64,000 bases of DNA from the NCBI RefSeq assembly GCF_014204715.1, contig NZ_JACHLY010000001.1:3122501-3186500 (forward strand), in the 5' to 3' direction. The position numbers and the translations under genes are program-made. Under the pieces are notes generated by a model that saw nothing but the letters and a program-made list of their open reading frames with translations, was not told the origin of the DNA and did no database searches. The number at the start of each line of letters is the position of its first letter. Positions within the stretch are counted from its first letter, which is position 1. This document shows positions 1-12,977 of this stretch, piece after piece. The DNA comes from Streptomonospora salina. Its GTDB lineage: Bacteria; Actinomycetota; Actinomycetes; Streptosporangiales; Streptosporangiaceae.

Positions 1-43
1 CGCTGTAGGATTCCTCGTCCTCAACGACGAGTACACGCGTCAC
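1..43 (-). CDS. phoP: Two-component response regulator (PhoP/RegX3 type), 5' end only
   Basis: Only the first 14 codons are in the window, reading VTRVLVVEDEESYS, the first beta strand and acidic patch (ED) of a response-regulator receiver domain. The start is GTG at 43, with an AGGAGG ribosome-binding site at 51-56. The stop of the upstream sensor kinase overlaps this start (GTGA at 40-43), so the pair is translationally coupled. Assignment to the OmpR-family phosphate regulator PhoP/RegX3 rests on the kinase and on divergent phoU, not on the visible residues. Confidence 0.8.
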   Translation of the reverse strand, partial: MTRVLVVEDEESYS

Positions 44-1218
44 TGTGCTGCCTCCTGATTTGGTGTGTCGCCGGGGCGGGGACGCTCCCGGGCCTGGGCG
101 TCGGGCAGACGCAGTGTGAACGTCGACCCCGAGCCTTCCTTGCTCCACACGGTGACTTCACCGCGGTGGTGGGTCATGATGTGCTTCACGATCGCCAGCC
201 CCAGCCCGGTGCCGCCGGTCGCCCGGCTGCGCGCGGCGTCGACGCGGTAGAAGCGCTCGAAGATGCGCTCCAGGTCCTGGGCGGGGATGCCGATTCCCTG
301 GTCGGCGATGCTGATCTCCACCATGCCGTCGGCGGACTCCACCGAGATCGACACCCGGGTCCGCTCGGGGCTGTAGGCGACGGCGTTGGCGACCAGGTTG
401 CGCATCGCGGTGGCGAGCAGGCCCTCTTCGCCGAACGCGACGGTGCCCTCGGTGCCGCTGGCGACGAGCTCGATCTCCTTGGTCTCGGCGGCGGTGCGCA
501 CCGCGTCCATCGCCTCCTCGACGACGACCTCGACCGGGACCCGGTCGGGGTCGGCCATCGGTTCGGCGCCCTGGATGCGGGAGAGGGTGATCAGGTCCTG
601 GATCACGCTGTTCAACCGGGACGCCTCTTGCTGCATGCGCCCCGTGAAGCGGCGCACCGCCTCGGGGTCGTCGCTGGCGTCGGCGATGGTCTCGGCGAGC
701 AGGGACAGCGCGCCGACGGGGGTTTTCAGTTCATGGCTGATGTTGGCCACGAAGTCGCGACGGACCGCTTCGACGCGGCGCCGCTCGGTCTGGTCCTCGG
801 CCAGTACGAGCACCAGCCCCGTTCCCCCCAACGGTGCCACGCGCACCGCGAAGGACGTGGAATCGGGGCCGAACTTGCGAACGGCCACTTCGATCTCGGT
901 CTCGCGGATGACGCCGTCGCGGCGCACCTGTCTCGCCAGGGCGAGCAGGTCGCTGATGACCAGCTCCTCGCCGCGCACGATCCCGTAGGCGCGCGCGGCC
1001 GAGCTGGCGCGCAGCACCCGGTCGGCGGGGTCGAGGACGACCGCGGAGGACGGCAGCGCCGCGAGGACCTCCGCGATGCCGGACGGCAGTTCCGTTTGGC
1101 GCGGCGGCTCCTGGGCGCGTGTCCCGCCTGATTCGCTGATGCGGAACGCCAGACCCGCCGCGACGCCTGTCACGAGACCGACGAGCCCCGCGATTGCGGC
1201 GAGCAGTTCTCCTTGCAC
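40..1218 (-). CDS. phoR: Phosphate sensor histidine kinase (SenX3/PhoR type)
   Basis: A 392-residue membrane sensor kinase. One N-terminal hydrophobic segment (about 4-25) is followed by a PAS-like region (about 50-145), the dimerisation/phosphoacceptor motif SHELKTP with His162, the N box RNLVANA (273-279), G1 box DQGIGIP (306-312) and G2 box GGTGLGLAIV (335-344). All catalytic elements are present. It is expected to phosphorylate the response regulator encoded immediately downstream, with which it overlaps by 3 bases. It lies divergent from phoU, the arrangement of phoRP in Streptomyces and analogous to senX3-regX3 of mycobacteria. The tandem repeats at 1280-1323 in the divergent spacer suggest autoregulation under phosphate starvation. 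Confidence 0.92.
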   Translation of the reverse strand: MQGELLAAIAGLVGLVTGVAAGLAFRISESGGTRAQEPPRQTELPSGIAEVLAALPSSAVVLDPADRVLRASSAARAYGIVRGEELVISDLLALARQVRRDGVIRETEIEVAVRKFGPDSTSFAVRVAPLGGTGLVLVLAEDQTERRRVEAVRRDFVANISHELKTPVGALSLLAETIADASDDPEAVRRFTGRMQQEASRLNSVIQDLITLSRIQGAEPMADPDRVPVEVVVEEAMDAVRTAAETKEIELVASGTEGTVAFGEEGLLATAMRNLVANAVAYSPERTRVSISVESADGMVEISIADQGIGIPAQDLERIFERFYRVDAARSRATGGTGLGLAIVKHIMTHHRGEVTVWSKEGSGSTFTLRLPDAQARERPRPGDTPNQEAAQ

Positions 1219-1279
1219 ATTTCGATCGTAAGCCGCAGATGCGCTCCCGTACCCTGCTGACCACGGGTTGCTACCGAGG

Positions 1280-1323
1280 TTCCGCGACTATTCACCGATG
1301 ATTCCGCGATGATTCAGCTACGA
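1280..1323 (+). promoter_or_regulatory. PHO box: four tandem 11-bp direct repeats
   Basis: Four head-to-tail 11-mers: TTCCGCGACTA (1280-1290), TTCACCGATGA (1291-1301), TTCCGCGATGA (1302-1312), TTCAGCTACGA (1313-1323). The 11-bp period and TTCA/TTCC core match the direct-repeat units bound by PhoP in Streptomyces. They lie between the divergent kinase and phoU starts and end 17 bases before the phoU start, so binding could affect both promoters. Binding by the adjacent regulator is inferred. Confidence 0.75.
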
Positions 1324-1340
1324 ACTGGGACGATGTGAAC

Positions 1341-2003
1341 ATGCGCGATACGTATCATGAGGAGCTTGACTCCCTCAGCGAGCGCCTCGTCGAGATGACG
1401 CGGCTTTCCCGCCACGCGGTCGCCCGCGCGACCACCGCCCTGCTCGACGCCGATCTCAACGCGGCACAGGAGGTCATCTCCGGCGACGAGGACATCAACC
1501 GGCTCGACGAGGAGATCGAGGCCACGGCGTTCGATCTGATGGCCCGCCAGCAGCCGGTGGCACGTGACCTGCGCATCATCATCACGTCGTTGCACATGGC
1601 CGGCGACCTTGAGCGCATGGGCGACCACGCGGTGCACATCGCGAAGATCGCCCGCCGCCGCCACCCCGACTCCGCGATCCCGGCCGAGCTGCGTTCCACC
1701 GTGCTGGAGATGGGCCACCAGGCCGAGCTGCTGGTCATCAAGGCCGGTGAGGTCGTCAACCAGCGCGACGCCGAGACCGCCAAGGAGATGGACTCCGACG
1801 ACGACCGGATGGACAAGCTCCGCCGGCGGCTGCTCACCCGCATCCTCGACCCCAACTGGCGGCACGGTGTCGAGGCCACGATGGACGTCACCTTGGCCGG
1901 GCGGTTCTACGAGCGGTTCGGCGACCACGCCGTGCACGTCGCCGACAACCTGATCTACATGGTGACGGGGGAGCGGACCCGGGAATCCGAATCGGAGGTG
2001 TGA
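1341..2003 (+). CDS. phoU: Phosphate-signalling complex protein PhoU
   Basis: About 220 residues, all-helical, with the two repeated PhoU domains and their conserved signatures: LERMGDHAVHIA in the first half and YERFGDHAVHVAD in the second (metal-cluster E/D-rich motifs). PhoU links the Pst phosphate transporter to the sensor kinase and represses the Pho response when phosphate is plentiful. ATG at 1341 gives the family N-terminus MRDTYHEEL; an in-frame GTG at 1335 would add two residues. It is transcribed divergently from the sensor kinase, downstream of the PHO-box repeats. No pst genes are in the window. Confidence 0.93.
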   Translation: MRDTYHEELDSLSERLVEMTRLSRHAVARATTALLDADLNAAQEVISGDEDINRLDEEIEATAFDLMARQQPVARDLRIIITSLHMAGDLERMGDHAVHIAKIARRRHPDSAIPAELRSTVLEMGHQAELLVIKAGEVVNQRDAETAKEMDSDDDRMDKLRRRLLTRILDPNWRHGVEATMDVTLAGRFYERFGDHAVHVADNLIYMVTGERTRESESEV

Positions 2004-2412
2004 GCGTTATCGGCGGGCGGGCCGCAACGGCGGTCCGCCGCTCCGCGGCAGCGGTTCGGGTGAACCGCCGCCGGGGTGGGGAACCCGCGGCCCCCGACCG
2101 CTTTGGGGCGGTCGGCTGAGGCGGTGCGTCCGTGCCCGCCCGTTGCGCGGTTCCGTGACCGAAGTGAGACCATGGAGCCGGGGAAGGGCTCCTTCGGGCG
2201 GCCGCGGTGTGCCGACCGGCGGCCGCGCACGGCAGACGGGTGGCCGCCGCTCCGACTGCAGTCGGGTACTCATTCCGGGTGACCGGAAGCACCTGGCGAG
2301 GGCTTTGTCAAGACCCCGAATGCGGCACTGACCTGGGCGTACGTAAACCGAATAGGTACGTTAAGTCACAGATTCGTGGTATCCTGGTGGTAGCGGAAGG
2401 GGTACTTGTCAC
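2004..2412. other. Intergenic region phoU-carD
   Basis: About 410 bases without a convincing gene. A 7-bp hairpin (GCGGTTC 2051-2057 with GAACCGC 2062-2068) may help end the phoU transcript. A TATCCT hexamer at 2380-2385 lies 27 bases before carD and could be its -10 element, but I see no good -35 at the right distance. Confidence 0.5.
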
Positions 2413-2895
2413 ATGACTTTCAAGGTCGGCGACACCGTTGTCTACCCCCATCATGGGGCTGCTCGTATTGAGGCGATCGAGACACGCACCATTAAGGGCG
2501 AGGATAGGACCTACCTCGTTCTCCGGGTGGACAAGGGTGATCTCACAGTACGCGTACCGGCGGAGAACGCTCAGGACGTCGGGGTACGCGACGTGGTCGG
2601 GCAGGACGGCTTGGACCGGGTCTTCGAGGTCCTGCGCGCACCGCACACCGAGGAGCCCACGAACTGGTCGCGGCGCTACAAGGCGAACCTGGAGAAGCTC
2701 GCGTCCGGCGACGTCAACAAGGTCGCCGAGGTCGTGCGCGACCTGTGGCGGCGCGACAAGGAGCGCGGACTGTCCGCCGGTGAGAAGCGGATGCTCGCCA
2801 AGGCGCGCCAGATTCTCGTGAGTGAGCTTGCACTCGCGGAGAAGACCAACGAGGACAAGGCCGAGGCTCTGCTCGACGAAGTTCTCACGGACTGA
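2413..2895 (+). CDS. carD: CarD/CdnL-family RNA polymerase-binding regulator
   Basis: 160 residues. The N-terminal Tudor-like RNA-polymerase interaction domain (about 1-60) begins [17 protein letters not shown], the CarD/TRCF signature. A helical C-terminal domain (about 65-160) carries the conserved [12 protein letters not shown] and LSAGEKRML segments, including the tryptophan that wedges into the -10 minor groove in mycobacterial CarD. The protein binds the polymerase beta lobe and stabilises open complexes at rRNA and other housekeeping promoters. ATG at 2413 follows a purine-rich GGAAGGGG. ispF follows after 26 bases, likely in one transcript. Confidence 0.95.
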   Translation: MTFKVGDTVVYPHHGAARIEAIETRTIKGEDRTYLVLRVDKGDLTVRVPAENAQDVGVRDVVGQDGLDRVFEVLRAPHTEEPTNWSRRYKANLEKLASGDVNKVAEVVRDLWRRDKERGLSAGEKRMLAKARQILVSELALAEKTNEDKAEALLDEVLTD

Positions 2896-2921
2896 CACCA
2901 GCCACAGCTAACCATTTAATT

Positions 2922-3404
2922 ATGCCGAGAATTCCGAGGGTGGGCGTCGGTACCGACGTCCACCCTTTCATGTCCGGAAGAATTCTTTTCCTCGCCGGAT
3001 TGGAATGGTCCGACGAAACGGGGGTCAGCGGCCATTCCGACGGCGACGTCGCCGCCCACGCGGCATGCGACGCGCTGTTCTCGGCCTGCGGGCTGGGTGA
3101 TCTGGGCAGCCAGTTCGGCACCGATGACCCGCGGTGGAAGGGGGCGTCGGGTACCGGGCTGCTCGCCGAGTCCGCGGCACGGGTGCGCATGGCCGGCTTC
3201 GCGGTCGGCAACGTCGCGATCCAGATCATCGGTAATCGACCGAAATTCGCTCCGCGCCGTGCGGAGGCCGAACGAGTCCTGACGGAGGCGGTAGGCGCCC
3301 CGGTCACGGTGTCGGCGACCACCACCGACGGCCTGGGGCTGACCGGCCGCGGCGAAGGCATAGCCGCGATCGCCAATGCGCTGTGCATGCCGGAGCAGGA
3401 CTGA
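2922..3404 (+). CDS. ispF: 2-C-methyl-D-erythritol 2,4-cyclodiphosphate synthase
   Basis: 160 residues, normal length. It converts CDP-ME 2-phosphate to MEcPP in the non-mevalonate isoprenoid pathway. The zinc-binding DVH motif (Asp12, His14) and GHSDGDV with His38 are intact, as is the terminal signature [17 protein letters not shown] at 2922 gives [15 protein letters not shown], which lines up with the mycobacterial N-terminus; a GTG at 2940 is an alternative. It follows carD directly. ispD, which normally lies between carD and ispF in actinobacteria, is not here. A 21-bp-arm palindrome at 3685-3726 lies downstream. Confidence 0.96.
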   Translation: MPRIPRVGVGTDVHPFMSGRILFLAGLEWSDETGVSGHSDGDVAAHAACDALFSACGLGDLGSQFGTDDPRWKGASGTGLLAESAARVRMAGFAVGNVAIQIIGNRPKFAPRRAEAERVLTEAVGAPVTVSATTTDGLGLTGRGEGIAAIANALCMPEQD

Positions 3405-3732
3405 AGAGCGCTCCCGGAGCCGGCGCCGGCATTCCGACCGGCGGCGGGCGCCCGGGGCATTCACGTATCGCGGCAGGCGCGCAGCGGAAGCGCCGCACCC
3501 GGAATCGGCGGTTCGAGGCGGCGGCGTCCGATCGCGCATAGTCGAGCGAAATACTATCCATACCCGATCCGCTGCGGCTTATGCATCCGAATGCGGCACG
3601 GCCGGGCGAATTCTCCGGAACGCATTCCCTCCGGGCTCCGGCGACACGCACAGCGGCCTTCCGCGGATCCGGCGGGACCGCCGGGGAGCCCGCCCCGCCT
3701 TCGGGCCCGAAGGCGGGGCGGGCTCCGCTCGG
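3405..3732. other. Convergent intergenic region ispF / membrane protein
   Basis: About 330 bases between the convergent ends of ispF and the DUF2637-like gene. Nothing protein-coding is convincing here. Its only clear structure is the long palindrome at 3685-3726, annotated separately. Confidence 0.5.
3685..3726. terminator. Bidirectional terminator, 42-bp perfect palindrome
   Basis: Perfect inverted repeat with 21-base arms meeting at GGGCCC (3703-3708). It ends 6 bases beyond the stop of the minus-strand gene at 3733 and lies downstream of plus-strand ispF, so it can terminate both convergent transcripts. There is no T-run, which is usual for actinobacterial hairpin terminators. Confidence 0.75.
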
Positions 3733-5523
3733 CTACTCCTCAGGCGGTCTGGGCTGGCTGCGTACCCGATTGGACGGGGGATCCTCCGGGAACGGCGACG
3801 ACGCCCCGTCCTGCCGGGTGCGGCGCGGTTTGAGCACCATCGGGCGCTTCCCGATCGGCGGCGCCGCGGGGTAGGCCCCGCCCTCGGGCGGGCCGAACGC
3901 GTCGGCGCCGGAACGTCCGCCTTCGGATACGGAACCGTCCTCGCCGCCGGGGCCGTCCTCGCTGCCGGAACTGCCGGTGTCGGCGGCAGGGGCGGGGGAC
4001 TCGGCCTCGTCGTTCGTGGGGTCGCCCAGCGGGAGTTCGTGCACGAAGCCGTCGGCGTCGTCGACGGGCCCCGCCTCCGCCGCCGCGGCCGGCTCGGCGG
4101 GCGGGCTGCCGGCGGACCCGGGAACCGGCGGACTGTCGGCGGCGCGCTTGATGGGGTTCTCAGCCGTGCCGGGGGTGCGCGTGGGGAGTTCGGACGCATC
4201 TGCGCGGGTGCGCGCCCCGGCCGCGGCGGTGTCCGCTTCCGCGGCCGTCTCGCCGGCGTCCGGCCCGGCCGGTCCGGGGCCGGTCTCGGCGGAGCCCGGG
4301 GTTTCCGGGGCCGCGTCGCCGGAAGCCGGCTCGCGGCGGTCGGAGCCCGGTCCGGCGGCGTCCGGGGAGTCCTCGAACGGGAAGTCGTCGCCGTCCTCGC
4401 CGCCCTCGTGTGCCGCGGGCGCCGGCCGCGCCGGTTCGGGCGCGGCGCCGACGGTTTCGGAGCCCGCGTCGGCCGTATCGGTCCACAGCGGGGCGGCTTC
4501 GTCCGTCGGACCGCCGTCGCCCGGGGAACCGCTTTCGGCCGGACCCTCAGCCGCTCCGTCCGCCTCGGCAGGAGTCCCGGCGGCGGGCGCCTGCTGCCGC
4601 CCGGCGCCGTCCGAGCGGCGGCCCAGGAAGCCGCGGCGCGTGCGCTGCGGATCGGGATCCGGCTCCTGCGCGGATTCGGGCGGTTCCAGGCTGCTGGGGC
4701 GCTCGGGCCGGCTGGGGCGCTCGACGGGTGCCGGACGCGGCGGGCGCAGGGCGGGATCGCGGAAGTCCGCGGACTCGGGGGCCCGCGGCCGGGGCGCCCT
4801 GCCGTCCTCCCCGTCCTCCCCGTCGTCCCCGTCGGCGACCGCGCGGTCCGCGTGCTCGTCCGCGTGCTCGTCCGCGGAGGCGGTCGCCGGGGCGGTCTCC
4901 CGGCCGGGCTCGGGAGCGTCAGGGGCGCCGAACGACGCGGCGAAGGAGCGGTCGCGCTCCGTTCCCGGCTCCCCGTCCGGGGGATCCGCGCTGTGCGGCT
5001 CGGCCGCGGGTTCGGGGGCGTCCCCGGCACGCCGCCGGCGCACCCGGCGCGGCCCGGTACCGGGAACCTCGCCGCGCAGGTGCATGACCACCGAAAGGAA
5101 GAGCCGGAACGCCACCAGTAGCGCCAGCCACGGTGCGACGGCCGCCGCGACCGTCGCGACGGCGGGCACCAGAACCAGGTCGCTCGCTTCCAGCGCACTC
5201 GCCCCTGCGGCAACGGCGACCAGCAGCAGGATCAGCCCGTCCGCCCACAGCCGCTGCGCGCGCGGAGCGGTGCGCAGCGTGTATCCGGTCCACAGCGCCA
5301 TGAGCACGAGCAGCGTGAACACGGCGGGGTACAGGTGGGAGTACCGCGGCTCCACGTTGCCCTGAACGGCGATCCGGTAGATGCCGTTGTAGGAGAGCAC
5401 GACCGCGCAGGCCGCGATCACCAGGACTCCGAGGGCGGTGAACAGGATCGTGGCGACGGACGAGCGCGGTCTGCCGGCGGGGGTGCGCGCACCTGCGGTT
5501 TCGGAGGAGTTTTTAACGGCCAT
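3733..5523 (-). CDS. Membrane protein with DUF2637-like N-terminus and long disordered tail
   Basis: 596 residues. Four predicted transmembrane segments lie near the N-terminus (about 23-44, 65-84, 94-112, 118-146); the pattern SYNGIYRIA...[11 protein letters not shown] recalls DUF2637/SpdB-like four-helix proteins. The remaining roughly 440 residues are low-complexity Ala/Pro/Glu/Asp/Gly sequence with repeated EDGEDGE and EHADEHAD runs, almost certainly disordered and cytoplasmic. No catalytic motif is visible. ATG at 5523 has no clear ribosome-binding site. It sits inverted between ispF and cysS, which are usually adjacent in actinobacteria, so it looks like an insertion into a conserved cluster. 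Function unknown. Confidence 0.75.
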   Translation of the reverse strand: MAVKNSSETAGARTPAGRPRSSVATILFTALGVLVIAACAVVLSYNGIYRIAVQGNVEPRYSHLYPAVFTLLVLMALWTGYTLRTAPRAQRLWADGLILLLVAVAAGASALEASDLVLVPAVATVAAAVAPWLALLVAFRLFLSVVMHLRGEVPGTGPRRVRRRRAGDAPEPAAEPHSADPPDGEPGTERDRSFAASFGAPDAPEPGRETAPATASADEHADEHADRAVADGDDGEDGEDGRAPRPRAPESADFRDPALRPPRPAPVERPSRPERPSSLEPPESAQEPDPDPQRTRRGFLGRRSDGAGRQQAPAAGTPAEADGAAEGPAESGSPGDGGPTDEAAPLWTDTADAGSETVGAAPEPARPAPAAHEGGEDGDDFPFEDSPDAAGPGSDRREPASGDAAPETPGSAETGPGPAGPDAGETAAEADTAAAGARTRADASELPTRTPGTAENPIKRAADSPPVPGSAGSPPAEPAAAAEAGPVDDADGFVHELPLGDPTNDEAESPAPAADTGSSGSEDGPGGEDGSVSEGGRSGADAFGPPEGGAYPAAPPIGKRPMVLKPRRTRQDGASSPFPEDPPSNRVRSQPRPPEE

Positions 5524-5977
5524 CGTGCGCAGAAGCGTAGCCCAGCCGGAGCCGCGAACACGAGGCAGCGCCCGGATCCGGCCGCCGCGCTCCTGCGGGG
5601 CGTGCCGCCCGCCCCCGGTCCGGTGGCCGAGCGGCCGGCAGGGGCGGCGGATCGTCGGCGCGTCCGCGGATGCGGGGGCGAATCCCGTGAGCGGTGCGGC
5701 GGCTGTTCGCGGTGTTCCAGACGACCGTTTCCACCCGTTACTCCCGTTCCGCTACGGGGGAGGAGGTACGGCGTCGGGAGGTGCGGATGCGCCGACTGCG
5801 GATGCGGCGGACTCCCCGGCCGGTTCTCCGGCCGGCACCGGCGGAGCCGAACCGGGCCGAAGCCGCCGCGTACGCGGCCGCGCACGTCCGGCTACGGCGC
5901 CGCGGCAGCGATCGCGGCCGCTCGGGCTTGTGGACACTGCGCCCGCGGCCGATCACGTAGCCGCTACCCTGGGCCGC
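5524..5977. other. Intergenic region upstream of cysS
   Basis: About 450 bases between divergent genes. A stretch at 5621-5690 superficially resembles a class II tRNA (GGTGGCCGAGCGGCC and GGGGGCGAATCCC) but cannot form an acceptor stem. The cysS promoter lies at the right edge. Nothing else is recognised. Confidence 0.5.
5965..5970 (+). promoter_or_regulatory. Leaderless -10 element of cysS
   Basis: TACCCT ends 7 bases before the GTG start at 5978, the spacing expected if transcription begins at the start codon. No ribosome-binding site precedes the GTG. A good -35 is not visible. Confidence 0.55.
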
Positions 5978-7381
<1,404 letters not shown>

Positions 7382-7688
7382 CGGCGCGCACGGGTACTAC
7401 GGGCGCATAGGGGACCGCCGCCGCGCCACCGCCGATGGCGCACTCACCCGTCACGATCGGCGACCATGGAAGGGTGCCGTGCGATGCGGTCGGCTTCGGG
7501 GTCGGCTGCGCGTCCGCAGACGCGGAGCCGGGCACCGGTGAGACCGAGGCCGTCCGCCGCCGCGGAGCCGCTCCCGGCCCCAGCCGGCAGCAGGAACCCG
7601 CGGCGCCACGCGAACGAACCGCCCGCCCGCGACCGGGTTCGGCGGCGCGCTACCGACAGCTGTAACCGAAGGGTGAGGACAGCAGACC
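7382..7688. other. Intergenic region cysS-rlmB
   Basis: About 305 bases. No gene, clear promoter or strong hairpin recognised. Confidence 0.4.
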
Positions 7689-8726
7689 ATGCCGGCGAAG
7701 AAGAGCAAGAAAGGCCCGACCAAGGGCACCGGCGGCAAGGGGAAGCGCGCCCTGGAGGGCAAGAAGGGGACGCTTCCGGCCGAGGAGCGCCACTGGTACG
7801 GGGAAAAGAAGCGTCGCTCGGGCAAGAGCACCGCGAAGCAGCAGCCCGCGAAACAGCCCGCCAAGCAGCCCGCCAAGGGCGCGGCGAAACCGGACGCCCC
7901 CGCGTCCGGGCCCCGCACCGGGGGCGGCGAAGCCAACTCCCGCCCCGGCGACCTCCTCGTCGGCCGCAACCCGGTCGTCGAAGCGCTGCGCGCGGGCTTT
8001 CCTGCCAAGCGGCTGTTCCTGGCCAACAGCCTGGACCAGGACGACCGCATCACCGAGGCCGCACGCCTGGCGGGCGAAGCCGGACTGGACGTCCGCGAGG
8101 TCTCGCGTTCGGAACTGGACCGCCGCTGCGACAGCCACGGCCAGCCGGGAGCGGCACACCAGGGCTTGGTTCTGCAGACCCGGCCCTACCAGTACTGGGA
8201 TCCCGAGGATCTGCTCGAAAACGCGCAGTCCCGTGCCGAAGAGGCCGGCGTCAGCCCGCTCATCGTCGCCCTGGACGGGGTCACGGATCCGCACAACCTC
8301 GGTGCGGTCGCCCGCTCGGCGGCGGCGTTCGGCGCCCACGGCCTGCTGATCCCCGAACGCCGCGCAGCGGGAGTGGGTATCGCCGCGTGGAAGACCTCCG
8401 CCGGCACCCTCGCCCGTCTGCCCGTCGCCCAGGCCACCAACCTCACACGGACGCTCAACGGCTACAAGAGCTCCGGCGTGTTCGTGGCCGGCCTCGACGG
8501 CGCCGGCGAGACCGCGCTGGACTCCCTGGACGTGGCGGAAGATCCTCTGGTCGTCGTGGCGGGATCGGAGGGCAAGGGGCTGTCGCGGCTGGTCCGCGAA
8601 ACCTGCGACCAGGTCGCGCGGATTCCGATCGGCGGCGCCGAGTCCCTCAACGCCTCCGTCGCCGCCGGAGTCGCCCTCTACGAGATCACCCGCATCCGAT
8701 CGGGGTCGGCGCCGACGCAGCACTGA
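7689..8726 (+). CDS. rlmB: 23S rRNA 2'-O-methyltransferase RlmB (TrmH/SpoU family)
   Basis: 345 residues. A Lys-rich, repetitive N-terminal extension (about 1-90, with QPAKQPAKQPAK) precedes the substrate-binding domain (about 95-170, LLVGRNPVVEAL) and the SPOUT methyltransferase domain. All three SPOUT motifs are present: LDGVTDPHNLGAVARSA, VVVAGSEGKGLSRL and IPIGGAESLNASVAAGVALYE, which form the SAM-binding trefoil knot. The expected reaction is methylation of a guanosine 2'-OH in 23S rRNA (G2251 in E. coli). The basic extension is typical of actinobacterial homologues and may aid RNA binding. It is followed by tRNA-Thr. Confidence 0.93.
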   Translation: MPAKKSKKGPTKGTGGKGKRALEGKKGTLPAEERHWYGEKKRRSGKSTAKQQPAKQPAKQPAKGAAKPDAPASGPRTGGGEANSRPGDLLVGRNPVVEALRAGFPAKRLFLANSLDQDDRITEAARLAGEAGLDVREVSRSELDRRCDSHGQPGAAHQGLVLQTRPYQYWDPEDLLENAQSRAEEAGVSPLIVALDGVTDPHNLGAVARSAAAFGAHGLLIPERRAAGVGIAAWKTSAGTLARLPVAQATNLTRTLNGYKSSGVFVAGLDGAGETALDSLDVAEDPLVVVAGSEGKGLSRLVRETCDQVARIPIGGAESLNASVAAGVALYEITRIRSGSAPTQH

Positions 8727-8779
8727 CGCAGAGCCGGTACCATGCCACTGTGCGCCCGGGCGGTGTCCCGGGCCGCACG

Positions 8780-8852
8780 GCCGACGTAGCTCAATCGGTA
8801 GAGCAATCGCCTTGTAAGCGATAGGTTAGGGGTTCGATTCCCCTCGTCGGCT
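8780..8852 (+). tRNA. tRNA-Thr (anticodon TGT)
   Basis: 73-base cloverleaf. Acceptor GCCGACG/CGTCGGC, D arm GCTC/GAGC, anticodon stem ATCGC/GCGAT with loop CTTGTAA (anticodon TGT), variable loop AGGTT, T arm AGGGG/CCCCT with TTCGATT loop, and discriminator T. Every stem pairs fully. CCA is not encoded. It lies 53 bases after rlmB. Confidence 0.97.
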
Positions 8853-8894
8853 CTCCTTCTGCCCGAAACCGCAGGTCAGGGCAGTGAAACGAAA

Positions 8895-8921
8895 CCGCCG
8901 CCCGGGGGCTCCGGGCGGCGG
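8895..8921 (-). terminator. Intrinsic terminator (minus strand)
   Basis: Perfect 11-bp stem (8895-8905 with 8911-8921) and 5-base loop. On the minus strand it is followed by TTTCGTTTC, a T-rich tract, so it most likely ends the transcript of the methyltransferase gene upstream on that strand. Confidence 0.7.
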
Positions 8922-9145
8922 ATGCACACGTTCCGCACATCGGGAGAGGCCGCCTTGCGCGGCTTCCGCGTCGGTGGGCCCAGCCGGATGCGCGGCCCGC
9001 GTGGCGCCGAGGGCGTCGGCCTTCACCCGCCCGCGGTCCACCGCCGCCCGCCCGAGGAGATTCGCGCCGCGTGCTTTCCCAGTGCGGCTGAGCGCATGCT
9101 GCGAAGGAGCGGAGGCGAACGGGTCCCCTTCCGCGTGTTCCGGCG

Positions 9146-9976
9146 TCAGCCCGGCAAGCGGGCCACTCCGGCCAGCCCCCAGGTGTGTTCCCGGGGCATG
9201 TAGTCGGCCGCGTCGGGGACGGGGGTCGGCCCGGGCGCCCAGTCGCCGCCGTGCGTCAGCCCAGGCGGGTCGACCAGTTCCAGGCCGTCGAAGAAGCGGG
9301 CGATCTCGGCGTGGGAGCGGGTCTGGCCGGGTGAGTTCGTGGCCGCGTACAGCTGCTCCAGGGCTGCGGCGCGTTCCGGAGCGGTCTCGTTCTCGACGTG
9401 GCTGATGGCCACGTAGGAGCCTGCCGGCAGGCGTTCCAGATAGCGCCGGAGCAGGCCGTACGGGTCCTCGTGGTCCGGCAGGAAGTGCAGCATCGCGACC
9501 ATCAGCAGTCCCACCGGCCGGTTCGGGTCGATGCGGCTCGTCAGTTCCTGGTGCGCGAGGATGGATTCGGGGTCGCGCATGTCGGCCTCGATGACACCGG
9601 TGATCTCCGCGCGGTCGGCCAGCAGCGCCTCGGCGTGCACACGCACCACCGGGTCGTGGTCGACGTAGACCACACGGGCCTCGGGACAGTGCCGCCGCGC
9701 GACCTCGTGGACGGGATTCTCCGCGGGAAGGCCCGACCCGATGTCCAGGAACTGGTCGACCCCGTGTCCGGCCATGTAATCCACAGCACGCCCGAGGAAC
9801 TGCCGGTTCACGCGCGCCATCCGCTTGATCTCGGGGACCCGCTGCTCGATCTGCCGGGCGAGATCGCGGTCCACGGCGAAGTTGTTCTTGCCGCCGAGAT
9901 AGTAGTCGTAGAGGCGGGCCGCGCTGGCTACGGTCGGTACGCCGTGGCCCCCTCCCGGGGTGGTATCGGTGCTCAT
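9146..9976 (-). CDS. SAM-dependent methyltransferase, DUF574 (Methyltransf_19) family
   Basis: 276 residues. The N-terminal ARLYDYYLGGKNNF motif identifies the DUF574 family, very common and multicopy in filamentous actinomycetes. The Rossmann core has QFLDIGSGLP (SAM-binding motif I), VVYVDHDPV (motif II) and a VGLLMVAMLHFLP segment. Substrate unknown. ATG at 9976 is chosen because GGGGACGG lies about 7 bases upstream; an in-frame start 30 bases earlier lacks one. It lies downstream of geosmin synthase on the same strand, about 225 bases away; a functional link to geosmin is not supported by anything I can see. Confidence 0.9.
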   Translation of the reverse strand: MSTDTTPGGGHGVPTVASAARLYDYYLGGKNNFAVDRDLARQIEQRVPEIKRMARVNRQFLGRAVDYMAGHGVDQFLDIGSGLPAENPVHEVARRHCPEARVVYVDHDPVVRVHAEALLADRAEITGVIEADMRDPESILAHQELTSRIDPNRPVGLLMVAMLHFLPDHEDPYGLLRRYLERLPAGSYVAISHVENETAPERAAALEQLYAATNSPGQTRSHAEIARFFDGLELVDPPGLTHGGDWAPGPTPVPDAADYMPREHTWGLAGVARLPG

Positions 9977-10202
9977 CGAAGTCCGTCCCCTCAACCGGCG
10001 AATCATGTGCGGGAATGCACATTGTGCACGACACCGCCGACACGGGTAATCGCTTCGTCCTGATGGCTACCGGAACACGCCGTGGCTCATGTCACATCCG
10101 GCGTCCTGTGGCCGGCGGGCGGGGCGCCCGCGCACGCCTGTGCCCGGGACGGCTGCGGACCGGTCACCGGACGGCGTGCTCGGGGGCCCGCCGCGGTCCC
10201 GG

Positions 10203-12977
<2,775 letters not shown>

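Noticed and set aside
3579..5213. Long open frames opposite the disordered membrane gene
   Set aside because: They are Arg/Pro-rich shadows of GC-rich codons in another frame, without start signals or domain similarity.
5615..5700. Class II tRNA-like stretch (GGTGGCCGAGCGGCC ... GGGGGCGAATCCC)
   Set aside because: The 5' and 3' ends cannot pair as an acceptor stem, the T loop lacks TTC, and no anticodon stem forms. It could at most be a very decayed tRNA.
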